64,000 nucleotides of DNA from Stenocarpella maydis (taxonomy: Eukaryota; Ascomycota; Sordariomycetes; Diaporthales; Diaporthaceae). The notes beneath the pieces are model-generated. The model did not search any database. It saw nothing but the letters and a program-made list of their open reading frames with translations, and had not been told where the DNA came from. Positions within the stretch are counted from its first letter, which is position 1; every line of letters begins with the position of its first letter. The position numbers and the translations under genes are program-made. The stretch covers positions 188,250-252,249 of the forward strand of contig NQMI01000015.1 in assembly GCA_002270565.1 (NCBI GenBank), in the 5' to 3' direction. Of the stretch, positions 46,439-58,700 are shown piece by piece.

Positions 46439-47668
46439 ATGAGGATGGCTTCGCCAAAGTTTGACTCTGTAACCTTGAAGGAGGCCCAACAGGCTGCGGC
46501 CAAAGACCACAAAATGCCTACCCACGACAATAACCCTGATGAGCCCGAGGACGCTGTCGTTTCTCACGCTGTGGTCGCCGTCTCCAAGTACCTGATGGAC
46601 AACTCGCCCGTCTACCAACAGCTTCGAGAGCTCCGCGCGAAGGTACGTGACTTCAACGACACACCCAACTCTGCTCACACTCTCTCGTGTACGTGTTAAG
46701 AATACTGACAGCTTCTCCTCCAGGGATGGACGAACCCAGAGGGCGATCACTTCTTCGAAAGCCAGAGGCGCCGCGCTGACGAGAACTCCGAGGAGGCCGT
46801 CCAGCAGTTCAACGACATGATGGAAGACATCGCAAAGGAGATGCAGTGCCGCACGAGGGCCTTCACCATCAAATCCACCAAAGAGCCCCAGCGCGTCCTC
46901 GACCTCTGCATGGCGCCAGGAACTTACCTCGCCAAAGCCCTCAACCGCAACCCCACCGCCCACGCCGTGGCTTTCACCCTGCCTCCGTCCCAGGGCGGCC
47001 TCGTCCCTGTCGTGAGCGAGAGCGAGACCGTCAAGATCCACCTGGTCGACCTCACCATGCTCGCGGCGGACATGGGTCTGAGCCCGGACGAGGTCCCCAG
47101 CTCCCACCCCGACGCCGCAAACTTCATCCACGAGCGGCACCTCGACGACGGCCGCCACTTCGACCTCGCCCTCTGCGACGGCGCGATCCGGCGCACGCAG
47201 GAGCGAGCCGAGTACCGCTTCCACCGCGAGGCCCGCCGCCTGCTCCTCACGCAGCTCGCACTGGGCCTGGAGCACCTGTGGCCCGGGGGTACCTTGATTG
47301 TCCTCCTCCACAAGGTGGAGCGGCTCAACACCATCCGCCTGCTGCAGGACTTTATGAGGTTCGCGAATGTGGTGCTCTTCAAGCCTCAGAGCGGCCACGC
47401 CAAGCGCTCCTCCTTCTACATGGTCGCGTCGGCGATCAGGTCCGAGGCCGATGAGGCGGTCCAGGCCGTGCAGCAGTGGAAGCGGGAGTGGAGGATTGCC
47501 ACGCTGGGAACTGATGAGGAGTGGCGAGAAGACTACTCGCGGGCTGTTGGGGAGCTGAATATCGAGCGCCTCTTGGAGGAGTTCGGACCGACGATTGTGA
47601 AGCTGGGTCAGAAGGTCTGGAAGACCCAGGCTGAGGCACTGGACAAGGCTTCGTTCATGAAGAAGTGA
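46439..47668 (+). CDS. FtsJ-like SAM-dependent methyltransferase domain protein
   Basis: Exons are 46439-46642 and 46724-47668 with an 81-nt intron (GTACGT...CAG), giving 382 residues. The start could be the ATG at 46439 or the one at 46445. The SAM-binding motif I is LDLCMAPGTYLAKAL. LALCDGAIRR provides the motif IV aspartate. A strand with GGTLIVLLHKVERL provides a lysine in the position used by the FtsJ/RrmJ fold. A conserved SGHAKRSSFYMV segment follows, and the C-terminus is helical and charged. Proteins of this fold 2'-O-methylate RNA, but many fungal members have unknown targets. The strongly GC-biased coding sequence also opens a 375-codon antisense frame, which is a shadow. The RNA substrate is not known. 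Confidence 0.8.
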
Positions 47669-48574
47669 TGGGATGGATCGGTACGTACTGGACGGGGGTA
47701 GGGGCTGACTTCACTGAAGGGATTTGGCTTTGCGATGGAAGTGGCAAGACAACATGGAATGAGTTTGGAATCAGGGGGGTTCTAGAAGTGTTGGCGGACA
47801 CAAAGGAGACCCGCGGTGGCGCGTTGAGGCTTCCCAACCTACTGTGGTCTGTACCTACGACGCAGAACCACGACTTCAGTTGTCCTGGTCACCGATGGAC
47901 CACCTCAGAACGGTGGATCGGCCACAAGGCAGCCCATCGAATTATTGATGTGCCAAGCACATAATACCGAATAACGTGGTTATGTACTTGTAGAGGTAGC
48001 TCGTCCTTCCATAGATGCAGGTCTACTTCGGCCGCACATATCCTCTGCAACGGCATCTATTTGAGCCCTCACTAATATGCACCCGGTATGGAATAAGCCA
48101 GTATTCAGAAAGAAATTGAGATGATGGGCGAGAATTGCGCGAGGCCTAGAGCTATTTACGGCGTACATAAACGTACATGTGATTTGGATGCCCACCGAAA
48201 TTCACAGCAGCATAGGTTACATCAACCATGCAAATGTACCACGAAACACAATTTCACGTTCTATCAGCTTCTTTATACAAACCTAGAGTCATGTAAACAC
48301 AAAATAAGTCGTTCAGCTGAAAAACGTACCATTTTGTAACTTCGAATGACTCTGGTTCTTGGCTTTGACAAACATTAACTAGCCGTCAGTGTTAAATCAG
48401 CCTTAGGTAGAATTCACTCCCGTTGTACACATGAAAATCCACTCAAGCTACATCAGGTGCCACAAGATGTTGGATTTTGGATCCGACCATAGCAGCGGAC
48501 ACTCCAGATCAGTTGGCCATCCTGCCAGAATTGCCAGCTGCAACGTTACCTCCGCCAATAGTGAAGCGAATGGG

Positions 48575-48635
48575 CAGTCAACGCCCGCCTACCCAGCTTT
48601 TCAGGACCGCCTACCCTGATCAACCCTATTCACCA
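48575..48635. mobile_element. Truncated Mutator-like MITE end
   Basis: CAGTCAACGCCCGCC followed by TACCCAGCTTTTCAGG matches the left end of the element at 21896 over about 60 bp, with a few substitutions. No matching right end or target duplication is seen, so this is a solo, decayed end. Confidence 0.7.
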
Positions 48636-49533
48636 GCAAGACCTTATTCAGGATTAGCACTTAGCATGGTTCCAGCCGCTGCAAGAGGAGTCTCTAGAGT
48701 GGTTGCTAATGGTCAGGCAAGCGATCTTGACCGGCTGCATTCATCATGGTGGCGTCCTGCCGGAGTGTGGCCATAAACTTGCTTTTCCCCCGCATCGGCA
48801 GGGCTTGTAAGGGGTGATGATGAGCCATCGCAATTTGTAATAAAAGGCGAGTGGGGCCTTTGGGTCTTGCCGCCCTTGTGCGACGTGATAAGGCAGAAGC
48901 GCGGGATGTTTCGTAATTGATTGATGGTTCGCCATAAGGCAGAAATATGAGCAGATTGTGCAGGTTTGAGATGGGAGGGGGGTATTGGCAAGCTGGCAGC
49001 ATAAGAACGAATACATCAACAAGCACATGTACCTAGGTAGATTTGATTATAACGATACTAAATGCCTGTCAGGGTAGACCTTAGGGGCCAATAATTGCCA
49101 ATACTAAACCAAGAGTCATTAATCGTAGCTGGAGATAGACCAGTGCCTACCTGATGAGACGAGTGTCCAGTTGATGTAGTCGCGGTAAAGGGTACACGGG
49201 ATCCAGACGGATACGGCGAGAGGGGTTGGAGCCTCGGTTTGGGGTTATGATGCGAGTTTCCATGTAGAAGAGAAACAAGAAATATCAGAAATCGGGGGTT
49301 TCCCACCTCTTTTCTTTTCTTTGGCTCCCGAGTCAAACGGTAAATACTTCATAGTCTATGGACGACTAAGTACATCCAGCTGTTACTTCCTCTCGAGCAA
49401 GGCAAGCAGGGTAACAATATTTACCGTTCTAACAGGGCTCGTGCTACCGTAATAAGAGTAGTCACCCAGAAGTTGAATATTCTCGCCACCAATGGCTGAT
49501 CAAATTGCACGCTCATATTGGGCTGAATTAATT

Positions 49534-50115
49534 CAGCGGAGCGGGACGTGTATCGAGCATGCGAAGCGTGCGAGATATGCGGCCCGCGTAGCGTTCTTAC
49601 CCAGCGTAATCACCCGAAAGTTATCTGAGTCTGGATTGGTCTGTTCAGAATCCTCGAGTCTGGATTGGTCAATGACGATGTACCTCTGAAAGTATTTAGC
49701 CGAGAGGAAATTGTTAAGAAGACATGTCGTTGAAAATCGTGGTCCGTTGTTGAAGAGGAAGGCGCGGGCCGGAAGGGGGCGTGGGCCGGAAGGGGGCGTG
49801 GTGAGGCGCCGCAGGCTCAGCGCCGCAGGCAGGGGGTCCTAGGGGGTTCCCCCCTAGAAACAACAAGAGGACGCCTTCAGAACAGACTGAATCTATCACC
49901 AAGTTGCTTTAAAACAGTCAATTCATATCGTTTAGCGGTTTCTATGGTGTTGATAATGAAGAAGCGTGGTTGATATTGGGCGTGGAGCGTGCTTGGGTTG
50001 CTTAGTCAGCCAGGGGCTGCAGAGGCACGGGGATAAGCAGAACGCTACGCCGCAAGCGGAGTGGGCCAGCATATCTCGCACGCGAAGCGTGCGAGATACA
50101 CGTCCCGCTCCGCTG
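49534..50115. mobile_element. GC-rich inverted-repeat element of unassigned class
   Basis: This 582-bp segment is bounded by inverted arms: TCAGCGGAGCGGGACGTGTA at the left, and the complement at the right ending GTCCCGCTCCGCTGA. Each arm also contains its own short palindrome around GCGAAGCGTGCGAGATA. The centre has near-tandem GGAAGGGGGCGTGG units, two copies of GCCGCAGGC and a strong hairpin, CTAGGGGGTTCCCCCCTAG. No target-site duplication is apparent and no protein is encoded. It stands out in base composition from the surrounding DNA. Confidence 0.7.
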
Positions 50116-50260
50116 ATCCCTGGGCCGTTGGGTGTGCGAGTTGACGATTGGCGAGTTGACGATTGCTTCGGGCTGGCAATAGAATGTAGATACTAGGGCT
50201 GACAATTGAGCCAGCGGCCCCAAGGTCTATTTTAGCTCTGAAGATGTATGAAGTAACGGG

Positions 50261-51563
50261 TCAATACTTTTCCAGCCTCGCGAGAAACGGCATTATTACC
50301 TCCTTGGCGATGTCGATATTGTTCTTTTCCATGAACAGCAAATGCCCATTGCCCCTAATCCCCCTCTCCTCCAGTCTCACGAACTCCACGTCCACACCAG
50401 CCTGCACCAGGTAACTCGCGACGCACCCAGAATACACAGCCTGGAAGCTCGCCTCGCCGACCACCTGCAGCTCCGGTACCCTCGCCAGGTTGGGTAGCTG
50501 CCTCGCCGGCTCGGCCTGCAGGATGCAAGGGGACAGATCAGGCCCGGCAGGTGGGTGGGTCTGCCTGGCCAGGGCGCTCGGGTCGTCGCCCGGCAGCGGC
50601 GGGTCGTATGCCAGTGGCAGGGCGGTGAGCCCGTACGTCAGCGGCGGCCACGCCTGCGCGTAGCCCGGCGCGTAGGGAGGGCCGGTCCACGACTCAAAGG
50701 GGCTCGCGCCCGGCTCGATGGCCACCACCCCGGCGACGAGGTCCGGCCTCGCGTCGGCGAGCTGCCACCCGAACGGGCCGGCTTGCGAGTGCGTGATGAG
50801 GACGTGAGGCTTGGCGATGCGGTCCGCCAGCGCGATGTACGAGTTGTTGGCCAGCTGGGCCGTGATGGTGTTGTTTCCCTGGAGCTGCACCTGTGAGGCG
50901 AAGAAGGCGTCGAAGTGTGGGTCTCCCGGGAGGCCGGTGCCTGGCCATTGGGTGTGTAGAGCTGCTTGTGGGTAGGGCAGCGGGAAGACCTTCTCTGGGG
51001 CTGTGAAGTAGGAAGATGTTACCGTCGTAGAAAGAACGGCCAGCTGACCGCTCCCAGGCATATATATTGAGCGCCCGCGCTCGGGCTGGTCGGTCAGATA
51101 CACCACGTAGCCCTGGCGGAGGAAGTAGGAGGCCCATCCTTCGCGGCCATCCGGCGTGTTTAAGAAATTTGTGCCAGTTTGCCCAGAGCCATGGATGAAG
51201 ACGAGAGGGTGCTCGTGGAGCACAGTCGGTGGCGTGAGTCGCTCTACATACATCTGGCCGACCATATACTGGTTCTCCTGCGTCCCGCCCTGTGAGTTGT
51301 TAAATGGCTGCAACTGCAAACTTCACCGTGAACAGACTCACAAAGGTGGAGTTGATATATTGTCCGCCGACGTAGAAGAATGTTCTCTCTGCCACTGTTT
51401 CGATATTCTGGTCTGACATGCCCGAGATATGGCCACTGGCCATAACGGCAGACATAAAGCTAGGCAGTAGGGCGGGTGTGAGAAAGGCAGGTATTAGGGA
51501 TGCCATCGTCATATTTGACATGCTTGCCGGTTTCATGTTTCGTAACAGAACCTTGAGTTTCAT
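50261..51563 (-). CDS. Secreted alpha/beta hydrolase (esterase/lipase-like)
   Basis: Exons are complement 51563-51342 and 51289-50261 with a 52-nt intron, giving 416 residues. The start is the ATG at 51563; an in-frame GTG further up is not a start, and the ATG at 51536 is an alternative that gives a shorter leader. The hydrophobic segment around ASLIPAFLTPALLPSF is a likely signal peptide. The catalytic core has FIHGSGQTGTNFL (oxyanion loop), the nucleophile elbow THSQAG (S242) and a C-terminal GNGHLLF histidine. The elbow HSQAG in place of GHSxG is typical of a fungal secreted hydrolase group often annotated as AB hydrolase-1. The substrate is unknown. No relation to the metabolite cluster is apparent. 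Confidence 0.83.
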
Positions 51564-52199
51564 CGAATGATGCTTCGCTCCTAGCACGGCTGAGCAGTGA
51601 AGTTGGGCAAAGGGGTTATGTCCCGCAAGATCAAGTCAAAGTTAGCTTAGTGGGGGCTTACTGTCGCCTAATGCTGCATACCTAGGTACCTAGGTACGTA
51701 GGGGCAGTATTCTTGGCAACGCGAGAGGGGGTTGCATAATACTAATCCTCCGCCAAACCAAGGGGCCCGGAACGTATGAAGAGCGCGGCTTTGAGACCCT
51801 GGCTCTAGCAGGCTCTGGAAGAGGACGGAAGACGCAAGGAAAAGTTGTATAGTTTTGAACTGAAGTGGGCTCTATTTACTAAGGGGGGGCGGACGGCGTC
51901 GTCCTATCGTTGTGCCAAGACATCATCTCTGTGAAACATTATTCCTCTGGATCTGATGCAAGATGTATTTATCTAGTTGGTGTAGTCCCTAATCCGATTA
52001 CACTACGCTCAGGGAGGGAGGGGTGAAGAAGAGCCGCAGGTGGTTCCTCATGCAGTTGTAAATGCTCAAAGACCCATGCTTAGATGATAAACACAATGCC
52101 GATAACAATAGGTTCAAAACGCAATAGCCACTAAGGAAACCAACATCCGTAGTAAATATTAGCATTACGGTATTAATCGTCTCTTGTGATCAACCCTAG
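51564..52199. other. Intergenic region
   Basis: About 640 bp with the hydrolase promoter and the cutinase 3' end. It contains a palindromic ACCTAGGTACCTAGGTAC tract near 51680-51703, a low-complexity motif common in this window, and no gene. Confidence 0.5.
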
Positions 52200-53402
52200 T
52201 CAGCCAAAGTAAGAGGAAAGAGTAATCATGGCCAAGCAAACTGCCATCTCTGCAGTCATGATCGGATACCTCGAGGCGGAAGATGATCCTGAGCCGGTGG
52301 GGGTGGCGGCGGAAGCGCTTCCAGTGCCGGCGGGCGTGCCAGTTGTTGCAGCCATCGAGGTATCCATCCTGCTGCTGGATGAAACAGCCTCCTCCGGCGA
52401 AATTGTGCTGGTGGTGCTCGCACTGGAAGTGGTGCTCGCACTGGAAGTGGTGCTCGTACTCGGAGATGGGATCGTCCATGTTGTATCTGGGGTTACTGTG
52501 CCAGGTGGAATAAACCCACTCGGAATGGTAGCATAATTTTGAACTGTGCCCGAGATACTGGTAGCAAGTGTCGTTGTAAAGTCCGAGTCATCCTTGATCC
52601 CAGCTACTCCCTTGACCCAACTTGCCGCATCGTTGGTGAACAGGTCATAATAGTCGAGATGAGCGGCCAGTTCAGAATCCGAGTGGTTGCCGGCGCAGAT
52701 AGGATCCTCCAATGCGCACCAATCCCGCAGGATGGGCGTCCATGCATTGAGGGCGGCCAACTGGTCTCCCGAGCGTGGGAACAGGCCGTCACGGTCGGAG
52801 CCGGTGCCGAAGTCGAAGGGCTGTGAGGCTGTGTGGCGCGTGTCGCCAAAAGTAATGATAGCGGCGACTGCGAGAATGCGCCATGTGAGCCTCGTTCTCC
52901 GCTGATCGGTATTAATCAGGACAATACACTTACGCTTGTTGCCCGGGCTGCTTCCGCGGTCCATCGCAGGTGTCGTCGGCTGGACACAACCGTTGAAGAG
53001 CGTGGCACCGCCACCGGCCAATATGTCCGTCGCGATCTGTGCACCCTGGGAGTATCCCCCGAGAATGAGCTTCGACTTGGGGCAGCGGCCAGCATATGCC
53101 GTCATCTGCGTGAAGCCGGCGATGATGCCATCGTAGACGGTCTGGCAGTACAGATCCGTGTACAGCGCTGAATAGACCAAGTCCTCGTAGCCACAGCTGG
53201 ATTGGTCATCGCAAAGGGCCATCACCAGCATGGCCTGGCGCCCAGGATATGGCTCATTGTTCCCGCGTGCCAAGAAGATGTGCACGTCATCGCAGGCGTC
53301 GTCGGCACGCGACACGCGAGGATGAGGGCTCTCGGCGGGCGAGAACGCTGCCAGAGCGGACGGCAAAAGTAAGAGAGCTATTGAAGGCGCGACCGAGAGC
53401 AT
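52200..53402 (-). CDS. Cutinase-family esterase with Ser/Thr-rich tail and GPI-type C-terminus
   Basis: Exons are complement 53402-52934 and 52867-52200. The 66-nt intron is a multiple of three and reads through, but the GTAAGT donor and the restored LAAIITFGD strand support splicing. The product is 378 residues; the longer upstream frame is discarded because the signal peptide (MLSVAPSIALLLLPSALA) starts at 53402. The serine esterase motif is GGYSQG (S118). The triad is completed by the Asp near DPICAGN and the His in AAHLDYY. Conserved cysteines are present. After the catalytic domain, about 100 residues of Ser/Thr/Ala-rich low complexity, including an 18-bp DNA repeat (SASTTS), end in a hydrophobic tail, suggesting a GPI anchor to membrane or wall. 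It hydrolyses cutin-like or acetylated polysaccharide esters. Confidence 0.87.
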   Translation of the reverse strand: MLSVAPSIALLLLPSALAAFSPAESPHPRVSRADDACDDVHIFLARGNNEPYPGRQAMLVMALCDDQSSCGYEDLVYSALYTDLYCQTVYDGIIAGFTQMTAYAGRCPKSKLILGGYSQGAQIATDILAGGGATLFNGCVQPTTPAMDRGSSPGNKRKCIVLINTDQRRTRLTWRILAVAAIITFGDTRHTASQPFDFGTGSDRDGLFPRSGDQLAALNAWTPILRDWCALEDPICAGNHSDSELAAHLDYYDLFTNDAASWVKGVAGIKDDSDFTTTLATSISGTVQNYATIPSGFIPPGTVTPDTTWTIPSPSTSTTSSASTTSSASTTSTISPEEAVSSSSRMDTSMAATTGTPAGTGSASAATPTGSGSSSASRYPIMTAEMAVCLAMITLSSYFG

Positions 53403-54008
53403 GGCGAAAGCAAGAGTGTGTGATTCGGGAAAGCAAGCGGAATAGCACGCGGTCGCACAAGGAAATACAATGTCGATGGCTCGAATGCACGAGAAGTGAA
53501 ACAGGAGGGCTGACGTGTGCCAAGCATGCCCGGGGGAGGGAAATGGCCCATCTTCCTTCGCTTTGCCTGAGATGCCGTGTTCCCCGGCTCTGCAGCCCCG
53601 TTGCTCGTTCGGGCAGGTCGCTGTGTGGGGGGCTGGGGCGAGTCTGGACTGTGGATTCCCGGAGCATTTATTCCCCATGGGAAATGTGGATCGGAAATGC
53701 CCGCTCGGCCCGTTAGCCAACTCCGGCTTCAACGGTTTGCCTGCTAGTGTACATAGTGCAGTGTATGTAGTGTACACTAGACTATATATAGCCCGTCTCG
53801 TGGGGTTTGATTGGCCCCGGTTTCAGACATCTCAACCCACACTGGAGCTGGAAGGAAAGATGCCGTTTTGAAGCTGAAGTGTAACCCTCTGTTGGTCACG
53901 ACGTTGGAGGTCCAGACACGCTTGGCAGACAGACATGTCATGACAGGGGGTCGATGCTTGTTATTAGTACACTAATTAAGCTGCCCAAATTAGTAGAGAG
54001 TGGCCCCA
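53403..54008. other. Intergenic region upstream of cutinase
   Basis: About 600 bp with the cutinase promoter and the 3' end of the next MFS gene. Overlapping frames here are extensions or shadows. A TGTAGTGTACAC-type imperfect palindrome occurs near 53745-53780 but I cannot assign it a role. Confidence 0.45.
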
Positions 54009-55752
54009 TCAGCCTGACTCTTCCTTCTTGAGCCCAGTCTGGGTTTCGGTATGAGTTTCGCTCAGAGGGACTTCCTTGATCAAGAGACTCAGAATAAGTC
54101 CAGCCCCGGACACGCCGGTCATCATGATCCACACGTACTTCAGGCTGTAGGCATACGCAGCTCGCACAGCATCCTGCTGCACGGTGTTATGAATGAGAGC
54201 CACAGTTTCCACCTGCGAGGACGCCCCGCCAGAGCAGAAGCTCTGAGCCAGCGCTGGACTCAGCCCTGCCCGCTGGAGCGCCCCGCACTGCAGTTTCATC
54301 ACATTCTCGAAGACAGCACCAGACACGACAGCAGCCACCGCCATGGTGATGTACTTGATGAACCCGTTCGCCGAGATGGCCGTGGCGACGTCTTCTTGCC
54401 TGACGTTAGCTTGGAGAGCTATGATCGGAGCATCGAGCAGCAGTCCGATTCCGACAGCACAGATGACCTGGACACCCAAGTCCAGCGCCAGCGACGTCGT
54501 GTCGTTGATAAGTATGAAGAGGCCACCCCCAAGGGTCATGAGTGCAGAGCCAGCAATGATTAGGCTGCGGTAGCGTCCAGTCTTGTTTATGAAGAAACCC
54601 CCGAGCACCGCAGCAGCTGAAGCCGACAGCATATGGGGGAGGATGTAGAGGCCGGACTGGAGAGGCGATGCCTGATAAACCGACTGGAAGAACAACGGCA
54701 AAAAGTACTCGATAGCGATGATAAGCTGCGGACTGGTGAGTCAGTTCAAGTAGACAGCTTCCCCGAGGAGCGGTAGCACTCGGGGGACTCACAAAGAATG
54801 CCGCTGCTGAGACAGCTATGGCTGCAGCATTGCTTCTGTCTCGGAAAAGCCTCAGGGGCATCAGCGGGTACCGTGCAACCTTCTTCTCGGCAAATACGAA
54901 GGGAACAATCATGGCAACGCCAAACACCAAGAGACACACCACCTTGGCCGAGCCCCAGGGGTAGATCTTGCCGCCGAAGTCGAGCCCAACCAGTAACATC
55001 GCAGTCAAGCCCACAATAGACAAGGCCCCGAGCCAATCCACAGCCTTTGCGCCGTCTCTGACGCTGGTGCGAGGGTTGTGAACGTCGAGGGCGAACAGCA
55101 GTAACACGAAGGCGACAGCTGCGATGGGTAGGTTCAGCCAGAATATCCAAGGCCACCCAACGCTTTGGGCCAGTGCACCGCCAATAACTGGACCGACACC
55201 ACTGGCAAAAGCCCAAACCACCTGAAGACTCGCAAAGAAGAGGCTCCTCTGTCGTGGGCTCCATAGGTCACACACCACGACCATTGTCATCTGTGTCAGG
55301 GCACCACCAGCGGTGCCTTGCAGGGCGCGGCCGGTAATCAGCCACGGCATCGTTTTGGCGGTGGCGCAGACTGTAGAGCCCATTGCGAACCACGCAATCG
55401 TCCCAAGGAGGATGGGTTTGCGGCCCCAGATGTCAGAGGCCTTAATCCAGATGGGTGCTGCGGCCGTCGACGCGAGCAGATAGGCCGAGGCTATCCATGT
55501 GTAACCGTCTGGAGATTTCAGGTCGTCAACAATCGATGGCAGGGCGGTGGCAACAATCGTGGTGTTGAGGGCCGTCACAAAGAGCGAAAGCTGGAGGGTC
55601 AAGACGATTGTTGTCTGTCTGGCCTTTCCCCTTTTAAAAATGTGCTGGTTATCATGGAGTAACTCGGCGGCTTGCAGCGTGCTGTCCCTCTCGGAAGGTA
55701 TCACTAGACCGGTCTCAATCTTCTCAGCTGAGTCTATGGCAGTGGCGGCCAT
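54009..55752 (-). CDS. MFS transporter, DHA2 (14-helix) drug efflux type
   Basis: Exons are complement 55752-54793 and 54725-54009 with a 67-nt intron (GTGAGT...CAG), giving 558 residues. Family marks in order are LNTTIVATALPSI (the DHA2 start of helix 1), ASDIWGRKPILL (motif A), GRALQGTAGG and the motif C-like FASGVGPVIGGAL. About fourteen hydrophobic segments can be followed, with a charged C-terminal tail. These proteins pump drugs and toxic metabolites, including many self-made ones, across the plasma membrane. It lies 17 kb beyond the last cluster gene with unrelated genes between, so a role in exporting the cluster product is possible but not supported by position. Confidence 0.9.
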
Positions 55753-58700
55753 GTTGCCGATGGGCTATCCTGCTGATGTGAATGATTTTGTTGATCCCCA
55801 GGACCGCTTGGCTATCACATAAGAAGTACTTTGAGTTGTGCTCCAAAACAGAGTCGCTTTTGGTGGTTGAGGGGAAAAGAAGAGTGAGTCACTTTAAATA
55901 GAGCCAAATCGCGTCATACTCAGGCGGTGTGCATTGGGAGCATGATGAGCCTCATGTCGGCCCCGGATCCGATGCCGGAATGCCGAGTTCGGAGCTGAAG
56001 GCGGTTCAATTCGGGGCTCGGCTCCGTATCGCCAGGGAGATTCGCCGGGGAGGTTCCATATCGCCGTCCTGGACGCAACACTGGGCACTCTCGAAGCAAA
56101 TATGTAATTGTGGGACAGATATCTCTTGTGAGAGGAACTCAGCGGAATATACCGCTTGAAAGTACCTTGAGCTCAAGCATTCAAAACCATGGCTAAATAC
56201 TGTCTTGAATTGCAAATCTCACCAGTCCGTATCCAGGTTGGCCCCGGGCCAAGGAAGGGGCAACATATGGCATGGTGCGACAACAAAACCGACAACCATG
56301 TTCACAGCCATCTGATACGACATGGATGACACGTCCACCGATGTACACGGGTTGCGTAGGGATAAAGTAGATGCCAGAGAGGAATATTGACAGGAATGAA
56401 GGACGCCGATGGCCGACTCGTCATGAGGCCGGGTTGGTCAGATTGCGTCGTCACCTACCTTACGGGGCATGCTGGTGATGACCCATTGCTGAGCGGCCAT
56501 TAGCGGTTGCGGGCTCTACGGTCTGCGGACTCCCGAGGTCAGTCAACGTCCGCCTACCCAGCTTTTCAAGTCCGCCTACCCAGCTCGACCCTGTTCGCCC
56601 ACCCAGTACAAGAGATTTTAGCGGGCAGCCTACTATAATTTCTTGTATCTCCCCTCTAAAATACCCGCCTTAAAGCTCTCAGAGCCCCTCAATACGTCTT
56701 AAAGCCCCTCAACGCGTCTTAAATCCCTCCACATGCCCAGATAAAGAGCCCTTCCTCTGGGCATATAGAGGGCCCTTTTTTAGGGTATGCCGAAAGCCCA
56801 CTGTGTGTGCGGAAAGCCTACTAGGTGAAGAATCTAAAGGATTAGGGTAGCAGGGTAGCTCCTTTCCTTTTTAAGAGGTATAAGAATTCCTAATAAGCTG
56901 CATGGTTAATGCTTGTACTGGGTGGGCAAATAAGGTTGAGCTGGATAGGCGGACGTTGACTGGTCGAATACTCCTAACACCTATACTTCTCAATTACACT
57001 TGGTGAATTAGCTATCAAAAGCCTGGCTACGAAAATTCGATTCCAGCATACTCTACTACTCGCAATGGCACGAATGAAGTCAACTGGTGATAGTCTATTC
57101 TAAAGTTATCTGCTGTCCAGGTGTCAAATTACCACTTCTTTGCTGGGGTACAGTACCCGGTAGACTCACTGGCATCCCTGCTCTTGTTGTCCCTTGGTTC
57201 AAACGCCTGGACGGAACGCCTGGCGTGGCCCGCACGGGCCACATACTGGCCCTTCAAATGGGCTCCTAAGCGTTCGATAGCCAGAGGATTTTTCTCCTCA
57301 ACAACATCAAATACAATCGTTGGTTCCATCACGCGTATTCTCGGGTTCCTACTCCAATATAACCTGTTCAGGCAACAGGCGAATGGAAATCCCGAGAATT
57401 TGGCTACATCATACCACCGCAAGATGTCATTTCGACCGCGAGACCGTCTAGTCACCCGAGAAGGATAGACAGCCTTCCCTACTCCAAGATCAAGACCATT
57501 TGCCACAAATACCAACAGAGGCTTCTGATCGATCGATCTTCACGTTCTACACCCGGGCAACTTCCTCCCGCAGCCATTTTCAACTGCCTCCCGACTCCGA
57601 GCTATGTGCTCAGCCCACGACTTGCGGAAATGTGCCCTCAATCCTTTAGGTCGTCGTTGGCGTCAAAGCTCAGGGTCTACAAGGATGTAAACTATACGGA
57701 GGAGGATGGGAAGGAGAACTTGCTCCAAGTCAAAGAAGTGGACTGCCTCCCAGAGGTGTTCGTTGATGAAGACCTGCGGGGCAGCGGTGACATGATCCAA
57801 TATTATGGGACTGGGCAGTGCCATGTAATCTGCATGCTTGACATGTGCAGAGCTGGAACGATGGATGAGCCCGGGGGGGGAGGGTGTTCATCATTTTGTT
57901 AATCTTCAACATCGCCTCGCCCGCGCCTATCTGGGAAGATTACATCGAGACTGGAAAGCATGGACTCCACGCAAGGAATCCGGCTGCTGGGTAATGTGCG
58001 CAGACGGCCCAGGTGACCCTGAAATGACAGGACTTGCCCGCACGCTCGACTTGCTGCCGCCGGGGTTGACCCTCTCTCATTCACGAGTTTGCAGCCGGGA
58101 GATATAGCCAAGCTTGCCTACCAAGACATTTGCCGAGCAGGAGCTATCGATGGGGTCTGTGCTATGGAAGAGGCTTTATGGGAGTGATGCCTAGCCAGGG
58201 CATGGCCGTGGAATATGCGCTTGCGCTCGGTGAGGATGACCCGGACCTCGATGGAGATGACACGAACACGGCAAGAGTCGGTTCAAACTATAGTATGTGA
58301 CATGCGTCCTAAAATATCATGTGCACAATCATACTAATAGTTTTATTCCGCCAGCAGTTATTACATTAGGGGCTGCCCTAGAGAATTATGTAATTCCTCG
58401 TTCCCTAATAGCAAGCCGTAAACCTAATATAGCCACTTAGATAAAGTACACCAGCAAGTAAGACTAGACGGTCGGTCAACCTTGGAACCCCGAGCATCAC
58501 ACTTTGGCTACCAAGGCGTCTACTAGAGTGAAGAAGGCAGAGCATATAGTACCTACATAAGTTAGTTAGTTTAGCTCCGTCGTGAACCTTGGCCTCAACT
58601 ATGGGTTAGAGTAGGGGCTGGTGGCTCCCAGGTGGACAGTTAGGGCATCTCTGTCACTAGAACAAACGGGGCTTATATTTGATTCCTTCGTAGACTCTCG

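Larger units (their letters stand above)
47669..50260. other. Gene-poor region with two transposon remnants
   Basis: This 2.6-kb region has no supportable gene. It contains a one-ended Mutator-like fragment (48575-48635) and a GC-rich inverted-repeat element (49534-50115). A direct repeat of GAGTCTGGATTGGTC near 49627-49671 lies inside the latter. Confidence 0.55.

Noticed and set aside
46271..47398. Minus-strand 375-codon open frame
   Set aside because: It is the antisense shadow of the FtsJ-like gene, whose plus-strand frame has clear motifs and a proper intron; the minus frame is a by-product of GC-biased codons.
52200..53777. Long 525-codon version of the cutinase
   Set aside because: The upstream extension lacks features and the signal peptide starts at the internal ATG at 53402; the internal intron also reads through only by chance of length.
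57087..58200. Possible small genes in several frames
   Set aside because: Frames are short, overlap on both strands, and show no domain or consistent splice structure; at most degraded coding DNA.
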